The notes under the pieces: model-generated
Databases searched by the model: none
What the model saw: the letters and a program-made list of their open reading frames with translations, nothing else
What the model was told of the DNA's origin: nothing
In this document: positions 32,245 through 41,400 of the stretch, piece after piece
How positions within the stretch are numbered: position 1 is the first letter of the stretch
Layout of the letters: each line of letters opens with the position of its first letter
Assembly: GCA_034687125.1 (NCBI GenBank)
Contig: JAQGBZ010000449.1
Location: 1-46,820, forward strand
Reading direction: 5' to 3'
From: Neelides folsomi
Lineage: Eukaryota > Arthropoda > Collembola > Neelipleona > Neelidae
Length of the DNA stretch: 46,820 nt
Program-made: the position numbers and the translations under genes

Positions 32245-34294
32245 TTATTAATAACAATTTTTGAAAGTTGGAACCTTAAGATCGATATTGTTAATAAATA
32301 TACACACATACATAATCCATAACAAATTTTCATATTTATTAATAGATTATTAATAGTATGATATTAATAATACATTACTTAATTGTTTATGCAATTCAAT
32401 TTTATTTATATATTTAATATTGTTAAGTAAAAACATTTTATAATTACACAATGTGATTGTTTATTATTTAGCAACATATAATGGTCTAAATATTAAAATG
32501 CATTGTGTATTAGTCTTAATCAGTTAACTTTAAATTATAAGTACAGTTAGTGAATGTAGAAGTGAAAGTAGTTGTTGAGTAAAGAGAAGGTCATTAAGGA
32601 GAAGCGGTGAGGTCTATTTAAGAGACAAACGACCAGAGAGTATAACGACATCAACGATTGAATCATAGAACGAGTCATATAACGCAGAAGCTACAAGTTA
32701 GAACTCTGTACTCACCAAGGTAATACCCATTTACCCCTACAAGTTAGAACTCAACTACTCACGAATACATTACAAGTCCTATCTAATCTACAAGTTAGTA
32801 CTCTTTTGCCCAAACAACCTACAACCCAACTCACTACTGGTGAATACCTTTTGGCCGACACTTCAATTGCCCGCCAACCCGATCGCCCCTTTGGCCGACA
32901 GAATGCATTGAAAACCCTATACGAAGTTTCCTTTACCCGACCAGCCGACACTTCTTCCATGCGACATAGCTCACCCATTCCTTTCTTTGCCCGACACAGT
33001 CTACCCGACTAGGGAAAATAGCATAGGATTTCTTACTCACCCGGCACGTTCCACCAAAACAGTCCAACCGACACAATCCACACGACACAGTACACCCGAC
33101 ACAACACACCCGACACATTTCACACACGAAACGAATCGATAGTAACTGATTTTAATGATAAGAATCCATTTTAATGGAAATCCAGTTGCTTTTCAAATAC
33201 TATCCAAAGTCCAAAATGTAAGTTATATTTAAAGTATAAAATTTTAGAAATATAATATTTAAATATAAGTATAGTATTATTATTAATAAAAATATCGCTC
33301 ATATTTTATATATCAAAATATTATTTTTGCACTATTAAAATTTAATTTATTTTTTGGAACACTTACCTATATCTGATTAGTGTGATTATATTATTTATTT
33401 TTATGTTGAAATTGTTTTTCATTTATTGAAATTTCAATCACTCAATCATGTTGTATATTAATAATTGATGTAATATATATTAATATGATTATTTTATTAT
33501 GTAGCTGTTCTAGCGAGATTTGAAGTTTTAAATTTGTTAAGGATGAGTATTTGGGAAGGAGGCGCCATGATCCACAGAGGAGGGTGCAGATACGTGACGT
33601 AATGTGTGAGTGTAAGGAGAGGAAGTTATATCAACTCTTGTTTGAGTTTTACTCTCCCTACTTTCTCTAATCCGCATTCCGACTTGGTTGTGTTTTGAGT
33701 TTCTTCTATTTGAATTAATAAAATATACTAATTGTTTTTATAAATCAATACCTTCTATTCAACATTCATTTTAAACAAGACGTTTAGTCTTCATACTAAA
33801 TATCTTAGCACTTTCACCCTAAAATATTGATCATGTTTTAATAATGCGTCATGATCTGACTTCGACCAATAATTACAAATAAACGACACGACAAACTAAA
33901 GTTTAAAGAAGAAGTTACGCATTAATATACAATAAATATGTCAAATGTATTGATATTAACAAATATTAATAATTATTATTAATTTGAAAAAATTGACATA
34001 AAATAATCTTCCAACTCTTTGGATGAAGTTCGTTTCTTTTACTACTAATGGTAAATTGGAAATCATTTTATAAGTTAGATTTCCAATGATATTTAAATTG
34101 GAAATCATTTTATATTTTATAACATAATATTTTATTAATATTGTGGATTAAATTAACATTATTAAAATGTTTCAAAACTAACAATGAAATATATTAATGA
34201 AATTTGTTTTTGGTTTAAGTTTAGTATATAGGTAAAATAAAATTTAAAAGCAAAATTATTAATTAAAATAACATCGGCTACCTTGGTTTCAATT
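32245..34294. other. Intergenic region after the receptor kinase
   Basis: It contains the polyadenylation signal (32293-32298), the repeat block 32690-33130 and then very AT-rich DNA. A less AT-rich block at 33535-33730 (with GTGACGTAATG at 33593-33603) has pyrimidine-rich tracts and could be a solo LTR, but no TG...CA ends or partner was found. Confidence 0.45.
32690..33130. repeat. Dispersed repeat with CTACAAGTTAG and CCCGACACA words
   Basis: CTACAAGTTAGAACTC occurs near 32690 and 32738, CTACAAGTTAGTACTC near 32788, each followed by ACTCAC. From 32850 on, CCGACA words repeat (CACCCGACACA several times between 33080 and 33116). Open frames on both strands here are repeat translations. Confidence 0.6.
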
Positions 34295-34844
34295 ATGGAA
34301 AATTATCTTATTGACCTTGAAGGAAATTGGAAGGAATATAAATTTAACGATTTAATAACAATTGGCAGATTGTAAAGTAAAATATTTGAAATTTTAATAA
34401 TGCGTTTAAATACAACTGTAGTCCTAAGTGATTATACATAACTTTGACTTGTATTAGCTGTACAAATCTTTTAATTATTGTTCACAAAAAATTTTCAGAG
34501 AAGATATACAAATTATAAAGTAAAAATCTAGTAAACGCAATATTGGAACCATATGTTAGTAACCAAATTATCTTTTTAATAAGTAATTACATCTTGGAAA
34601 TAATATTTAAAAAAAGATTTATATAGTGTTCTGGAAATTTTGGAATATTATAGTGGAAATTTTGAAATATTATAGTAGAAATCATAAGGAAATAGAAATC
34701 AAAAAATTATATTTTAATTTGCTATCTATGTTAATTAAAAATAATTTTTCTTTGATGGATGAAATGATTCCAAATAAATACATGTTAAATATTGATGGTA
34801 CATTTAGTAAAATTGTTATGCCAGGTTCCAATCCAAATCCTTGA
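34295..34844 (+). pseudogene. Small three-exon gene, apparently frameshifted by a 22-bp tandem duplication
   Basis: ATG at 34295 opens 25 codons to a donor after 34371. A 21-base exon (34499-34519, TTTTCAG acceptor) follows in phase, then an exon from 34627 (TTATATAG acceptor). In that phase the third exon soon meets TAG. It contains two copies of a 22-base unit (34632-34653 and 34654-34675, one difference), and 22 is not a multiple of three. With a single copy the frame would continue without a stop to the TGA at 34842-34844. The product is a Leu/Ile/Asn-rich soluble protein of about 100 residues; no family recognised. Confidence 0.35.
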
Positions 34845-35174
34845 TTAAAAAACCTCTTAACCTTAAAATTTTTCTACCAATATATTTCCTCCTTTCATTT
34901 ATTCTTATTGTAGCTTGTTCTTTCTTTACAATCGAATTATATGAATTCTGTTAATAAATTGTTTAAATTTTATAATTTGTAATTAATTACATTTATTGTT
35001 ACATGTATTAAAATATTGCCTTAAGTATTTTATAATATAATATACAGCACATATGCATAACTAAATTAAGCATTATAAGATTGTAATAAGTACAATCAAG
35101 AGTGTTTAAATTCTCCCTTTTATTTGGTTTTAATTCAATGTTCCCTTAAGTTTAGCGAAGAAGCTCAAATTCCC
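34845..35174. other. AT-rich stretch
   Basis: No gene or repeat is seen. Confidence 0.4.
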
Positions 35175-35590
35175 TTAACGCCGTTTTATTGGAATTTGTT
35201 CTGTTGTGGTTACAGTAGTTGGAGTGGTTGCAGTTGATGCAGTTTGGGTTGTTGCAGTTAGAGCTGTTGAGGAAGATGCACTTGCAGCTTTTGTCGTCGT
35301 TGTAGGTGAAGGCTTTTCGCAACTTTCTTCAGATGAACTGCTAGAGCTTGAACTCTTCCCATTCTCATTCTCATTCCCATGACCCGGATGACCGGGATTA
35401 CCGAGGTGTCAAGCTAAAATTGATATCTTATATAAATATATCTATATGTATCATCAATACATTTATATTCAATATAATCATACTGCGTTTATATCTAAAT
35501 CTGCGTTAAATCAAAATTAAAAATCCAAATAAGTCTTAAAGAAATATTTAATTTAGGAATTCTTACGGCTGCGGCTTCAGTTTCAGACAT
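35175..35590 (-). pseudogene. Ser/Thr-rich mucin-like protein remnant, probably broken
   Basis: On the minus strand a frame from about 35407 to a TAA at 35175-35177 encodes a Gly/Asn/His start, a Ser run, one Cys, then a long Thr/Ala/Ser-rich, mucin-like tail ending in KRR. Upstream, after an intron (about 35414-35566), lies a short exon (35590-35567) whose frame, read a little further back, gives a hydrophobic signal-like run (STLAFAA) without an in-frame ATG. A TGA falls right at the beginning of the second exon in the mucin frame. Both points suggest decay or a wrong splice choice. Confidence 0.3.
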
Positions 35591-35733
35591 TGCAGCAAAG
35601 GCAAGTGTCGAAATGCATTTTGGAAAAAAGTTTGTTTTTACAAGTTATTTGAAACTTAAATGAAGTGTTGAGTGTGGATATTGAAATGAATCATTTTTGA
35701 GCTTATAAACGATTTCAAATATCGGATTTTGTG

Positions 35734-36071
35734 ACGTATTTAAATTAATCCCAGATGTTCAACGTTTATTGCATTGTTTGCAATTTAAAATACTTTCCTT
35801 ATAAAGATCCATTTAAGGTGTCGCATGAGGAAAGAGGAAAGTGCTGATATTTATGTGCACATTGTTACTTAAATAGCTATGAGGTCCAATAATGAATTAT
35901 TATTTATCAGCACTTTCCTCTTTGAATTTTAGAATTTCATTAATGAGATTTTTCGTTTTGTCTCACTTGATTTGTGACATGCGACACCTTAAATGTATCT
36001 TTATAAGGAAAGTATTTTAAATTGCAAACAATGCAATAAAAGTTGAACATCTGGGATTAATTTAAATACGT
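35734..36071. repeat. 338-bp fold-back (long inverted repeat)
   Basis: The arm at 35734-35827 (ACGTATTTAAATTAATCCCA onward) is repeated in inverted sense at 35979-36071 with only about three mismatches over some 93 bases. A second, inner pair, 35828-35850 against about 35903-35924 (AAGAGGAAAGTGCTGATA / TATCAGCACTTTCCTCTT), continues the stem, leaving an extra 54 bases on the right side. It could be a fold-back or MITE-type element, or the source of a long hairpin RNA. It lies about 140 bases upstream of the mucin-like remnant. Confidence 0.8.
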
Positions 36072-36492
36072 TCCAAATGAGCTGGTGCATTTTGTGTTGA
36101 ATTTTGGCCATTACCATAATAAATTAAATATATGAAATGTATAATAAATTTCATGTAATTTTCGGTCTATACTCATAACATTGAGATAAATAATAATAAT
36201 AAAAAAATTGCATGTTGCTATAATAAAAAATGGGTTATAATGCAAGGATATTCTTCTATTACAGATATATTTCTTCATATATGATCTACGTATTGTTATT
36301 AAACAAATTGATATAGCAATTATTACATTATTTGGTACAATATATATTGACAAACCTATATTTTTATAATAAAACTGATAGTTAATGCGAAAATAAATTA
36401 AATATAAAACGGGCTCTTTAAAAGTGTTTTATTTTGGGATATAACATTATTGCACAATTTTTGATTTATAGAACAAATATTTTAAAACAAGA
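36072..36492. other. AT-rich stretch
   Basis: An 80-codon minus-strand frame (36111-36353) is Ile-rich and driven by AT content; it has no motif and no splice partner, so it is not called. Nothing else is seen. Confidence 0.4.
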
Positions 36493-36720
36493 TTATGTTT
36501 CACCTTCGATGACGATTGTAGCTTCATCCTTTGGTTTCAGTAGACATTTTGTAATTTCAAGAGTGTGCTTGTCAATAAAATCTTCTCTGGTGATATGATA
36601 GAAACCAAGATGGTTAGGAACAAATCTTTAAGTGGAACAATTTCGACCACATTTGCAAAAATCTTGGAGAAGCCATGCATTGACTCCCGAGCTAAAGATC
36701 CTGATAGCATTGCAGTAACT
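36493..36720 (-). pseudogene. Short transposase-like coding fragment, frameshifted
   Basis: On the minus strand codons from 36720 read as a helical stretch (MLSGSLARESMHGFSKIFANV). After a frameshift near 36615 they continue as PNHLGFYHITREDFIDKHTLE and on to a TAA at 36493-36495. The second part recalls the block before the first catalytic acid in a group of arthropod DDE transposases. The catalytic region itself is absent. Family assignment is from memory of the pattern and is tentative. Confidence 0.3.
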
Positions 36721-36752
36721 TGAATTATAAAATGTTTACTTAAATTGGATCA

Positions 36753-37385
36753 GGGTGTAGATAATGGAGCTACTTCAGGTAACCATTGCCCGTTTTGTGG
36801 TAATCATTACCACAAAACAGGCAATCGTTACCACAAAACGGGTAATGGTTACCACAAAACGGGTAAGGCTATCAGTTTCAGGTAACATTACCACAAACGG
36901 GTAAGGTTACCCTAATGAATTTTTTGAGCGGGTAACTGTTACTCGATGGTTACCAATTGGGGAAAAGTTTACTTTTTGGGCGCAGCTCCTAATGTGTATT
37001 TCAGTTGTATTTTATACTAAATTGACGATGGAGATAAAAATATGGTTTGAGGCGGAATAATAAAAACTGTGGTAACTTGTATGAGTGATTGTGTGCTAAC
37101 TTATAGCCGAGATAGGGATTGTAAAGTATGTGTGTGGATTGTGTGTGGTTGTGTGCTAGCTTATATGTGTAGTTATGTGCTAATTTGGTGTGTGGTGTGT
37201 GCTAGCTTGTAGTTGCCAGAATATTTAAATCTTAAATGTCAATTTTTTCTATTATATTATACAAATTATATTTAAATGAAAATAACATATTGTTAATACA
37301 TTATAAAAATTAACTTATTGTAAAACTATACTAACACAATATACAGTATACTTGTAAATCATGTTTTTATCCATTATCTACACCC
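36753..37385. mobile_element. 633-bp non-autonomous element with 16-bp perfect terminal inverted repeats
   Basis: GGGTGTAGATAATGGA at 36753-36768 is exactly inverted at 37370-37385 (TCCATTATCTACACCC). Next to the left end is a cluster of GGTAACCATTACC and GGTAATNNTTACC palindromes alternating with CCGTTTTGTGGTAA words (36778-36960). The middle (37060-37220) is the GT-rich repeat copy 2, and the right part is AT-rich. No target duplication is obvious. The same terminal word bounds the palindrome cluster at 12168-12345. Confidence 0.6.
37060..37220. repeat. GT-rich dispersed repeat, copy 2
   Basis: GTGTGCTAGCTTATATGTGTAG and GTGCTAATTTGGTGTGTG words, nearly identical with the block at 24838-24955. 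It ends GTGTGCTAGCTTGTAG, the reverse complement of the CTACAAGCTAGC word at 30655-31020. Confidence 0.6.
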
Positions 37386-37912
37386 CGACCCATAAAATTG
37401 CTGTGCTGAGATTCCGAATCCTAGTCACAAACACAATATTTCAAATTGTACACTTTTATGAAAATTAAATTAAACGTATTAACTATAAGGATAATAGGAT
37501 AATACATAACTATATAAAAATATAATTATTACTTAAATTTTGTTGCTTTTATAATTTTAATAACTACAAAATCTAACGTTATTGATTTTATTTTGTACAA
37601 AATATTAATATATACTATATTTATAGCATATATTAATCTCTTGTTTGGGTCCAAGAGCCCATGTGCCCTAAAAAGGGCACATGTGCCTTAGAATTATGTG
37701 CCTTTTTGGGGGTTCAATGTACCCGTTTTTGGGCACATGTGCCCTTTTTTTGTCTCGTGGTTACCAACATGGTTATTATACAAAATATATTTAAATGAAA
37801 ATAACATATTGTTAATACATTATAAACACTAAATTATTGTAAATATGATGATGATAAAGAATGAATAAAACTATACCAACACAATATCCAGTATGCATGT
37901 AAATCATATTTT
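37255..37912. repeat. Pair of direct repeats of about 115 bp
   Basis: 37255-37369 and 37775-37912 share ATATTTAAATGAAAATAACA, TATTGTTAATACATTATAAA, AACTATAC-AACACAATAT-CAGTAT and TGTAAATCAT in the same order, with a small insertion in the second copy. The two copies flank the palindrome cluster at 37650-37744. The first copy is inside the right end of the 633-bp element. Confidence 0.7.
37650..37744. repeat. Cluster of GGGCACATGTGCCC palindromes
   Basis: GGGCACATGTGCCC is perfect at 37731-37744. Variants AGCCCATGTGCCCT (about 37656), AGGGCACATGTGCCTT (about 37674) and ATGTGCC precede it. The plan matches the other clusters in this window with yet another core word. Confidence 0.65.
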
Positions 37913-38472
37913 TATATTAAGCACATAAATCTATATTATTAATCTGTCGTATGCTAGTGACGTAATGAGAAATAATAAGTTCTTGAGAAGCCAGTTAAGT
38001 CATTCAACTAGCGCCCAAGGAATTTTAGTATTCTTTCCTTATTTTCCAATCTTCTTTCTTCATTTATTGATTCGTCTCCTCTGTTCCCTCCTCCTCACAT
38101 CCCACTGTCCTTCAAATTGTTACTTGAACTCAAATCTAGTCCTATTTTAACTCATCAAATTGCATTTATTGTAAATTCTTAAAGCTTGTGTGTATTAATT
38201 TTTGTTTTAACACAAGTAAGCTCATAATACTCAAACAAGTATTAAACCTAGCATACATTTCTTAACTATGAGAATTAACGAGTCAATTAAACTTTGATAT
38301 ACATCAGTACTTTCTCTCTCGAAATATTCACTGTAAACTATTTCATAAACTATAAAATCATCAATTATATTGGCATTTAACAAAAATTATTTAAACAAAA
38401 TAAAAATAGTTACAAAGATTTGTTTAAAATTTGAAAAATAGTTACAAATAAAATTTAATACAAATCAATCCA
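37913..38472. other. Intergenic stretch upstream of the NB-ARC gene
   Basis: A less AT-rich, pyrimidine-rich block at 37945-38150 begins near GTGACGTAATG, a word also found at 33593, and might be an LTR-like relic. A 61-codon frame inside it has no support. The remainder is AT-rich. Confidence 0.35.
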
Positions 38473-41400
38473 ATGGCATCTTCAAAATCTCTTCTAGGTA
38501 CCTATTTCGAATTTGGTTAAAAATAAAATGAACTTTAAATAAAATGATTGAAAGGATAAAATTTAAATATATAAATGATTCTTAGATTGGATTCTTGATT
38601 GCTCGGTTGTTTTAGGAAATAATCATTTTGATTCAAATGATGTTGAAAAACTGTATTTACATTTAAATATAATTGAAGAATATCAGTTTAATGAAAACAA
38701 AAATCCACAAGTTGCATATTCCAATGCAATTACAAAATGGATTAACAAAAGAAGTCCCATAAATATTGAAATAGGCTTAATTGCGGTTTTACGAAACATG
38801 AATTGGAATAATGTGGCGGATGGAATTTCTAGACTTTTTATCGGGACTCAAACTCAAATTGACAAATTTTGGAACCCCCCCAAAAAAGTAACAAATTTTT
38901 CTGGAAGGGAAAATTATTTAAAAGAAATCGATGATTTATTTAATGCAAATGCAATTTACGTTCTCGTTTCTGCATTTGTTGGAATGGGAGGAATTGGAAA
39001 AACTTCATTGGTTTCCGAATATGTTTGGAGAAATTCACATAAATACAAAAAAATCGTTTGGTTTAATTCTGATTCCAAGGATGATTTGCTCAATAAAGAA
39101 TATCTTAAATTTGGTGAAGAATTGAAAATCATTAAAGACGATCTGTTAAGAAATGGTTTGAAAATGAAAAAAAATCATGGCTGGTTAATTGTATTTGATA
39201 ATGTGGAAAATGCGGAATCAATAGAAAAATACATTCCAAATATTGGAGGCAAAATTTTAATAACTTCAAGATTTTGATGTTTTGATGATTTGAATATAAT
39301 AGAAGTAAATCATTTTGAATTTCAAGATGTGAAAGACTACTTGAAAAAAATCATTCCAGATGTTTATGAAAAAGAATCGGAAGAAACAATCAATGATTTT
39401 GGAAATCAACTTCAATTTCATCCACTTGCAATTTCCCAAGCTACTTCTTATATTAAATACAAGAAAATCACTATAAGCTATTATATTAAACAATGAAATG
39501 GAAAAAATAAATTTGGAAAAAACAATTACGGATGAAATTAAATTAAAAAATCTTTTTATAAAACTTATATTTTTATGTTTTCGACGTTTATGATTTCTAT
39601 AAGAAAAGTTCACAGTTTGAGCCAAGAAGCTTTTGATAATTTGAACCAAATTGCATTTTTGTTACCAGAAAAAATTCCAAGGATTTTGTTTAAAGAACAC
39701 GTTTTAGAAATCCTTCAAGATTATTCACTAATTACATTGGAAGATGAAACATTTTTGTTTATTCATCGTCTTGTTCAGAAATCATTATTATTTAAAATTT
39801 CTGGAAACTTTACGTCTGATAAAGATCTTGAAATGTAAATCAAGATAAAAATAAATAATATTTTGATATTAATTGATATTAATATTAAATTTGAAATTTA
39901 TAAAATGATAAATGATTAAAGTTTAAAATTTTTTTTAAGGTATCCTGGAAATATGACAAAAGAAATAATTCAGAAAGCTTATAGATTGATCGATATGAAT
40001 TATCCTTTGGGGAGAATAACAGAAAATAATCTGATTTTAAAATCCGATTTATTGCCCCAGTATCACTCTTTGAATAAACATTACAGTAATTTTAATGGAA
40101 TAATCTTAAGTGAAATTAAATTACCAAATCGTTTCAAAATTATGGATTATAATTTTAAAAGAACACGTTTGTACAATTATGCAAAATCGAATTTGGATTT
40201 GTTTTCAAAAAAACCAAATTTTTGTCTCAAACCATTACAAAATTCAATTATTGATGGACTGAAGTACTATGAATTGTCCTGTAATGAAAATGATTTTGAT
40301 AAAAATGTTGAATATTTAGAAAAAAGTTTCAAAATTTTTCAAATGCTTTTGAAAGCCAATCATGAAATAATCGTTGAGATTAATTACATTCTTACTATTA
40401 AACACCGTCGAAGATTATATATTAATCACAACGATTTCAATGAAAATCAAACCAAATCTTATAGAAATTTTGACGATGAAGATATTGATAAAGACCATAA
40501 TTCAGCATTTTCATATTACATTGAATCAAACAGATTTAAAGATCTAGGTGATTTTTTAAAACGAGAAGAAATTTTGAATTATTATTCTTACGCCTACAAA
40601 TTGCAAAAAAACAAATTAAACAGAAATGGTTAAACTTATTTATCTAAATATTAAATGAATTATATAATATTATTACTTAAATAAGAACAATTTTGAAAAT
40701 AAATTTAGCAATTTAAATATTTGAATACATTTAATAAATAATGAATTTTTATTTAGATTGGATTATCTTTATAAGTTACGAGTTGTCACAAAGTTACAAT
40801 TCAAAAGAATATTTGGAATTATTGTTCTTTAAATTATTCGATAAAAAGCTTGAAATAGATTCTTTTGAAGAAGAAAATCTCTCTGATTTATATCGTGATT
40901 TAATTGAATTGTGGGTTAATGAAAGACAATCTGGAATTTCATTGGATCTTTTATTTATTGAAATATTACGACATGAGCTGAAATGGATAGATGTTGTTGA
41001 AAAAATTGAGGTAAGTTAAAAATTTATAATATAAATTGTAAGTAAAAATGAAATTAAACAATATTTACCATTATTTATATAAATGTATTACCAATTGTAT
41101 ATCATATATTATAAAGCTTCTTTTAATTTTAGTCTAATATTATTAAATGGAAGCGACCGCACATTTAATTAATGACTGAAGTTATTGAAAAATTATTCAG
41201 AGATTATCCAGAATTCAAAAAAACTTTTTTAGAGAATCAAACAAATATTGATGAAAAAATTAATAATTGTTTAAATGATAACAAAATTCAAATTGAGTTT
41301 AACTGTTATGAAAACACTACAATCTTACATGACGTAGTTGAATTACAATTAGTTCGAGTCTTTAAATATTTGATAAAAAACGGAGCAAAATTAAATATTA

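Noticed and set aside
36111..36353. 80-codon hydrophobic minus-strand frame that could suggest a membrane protein
   Set aside because: Ile/Tyr/Asn richness is what AT-rich DNA yields by chance; no partner exon was found.
33535..38150. Possible solo LTRs at 33535-33730 and 37945-38150 sharing GTGACGTAATG
   Set aside because: Similarity beyond the 11-base word is weak and no TG...CA ends or target duplications could be found.
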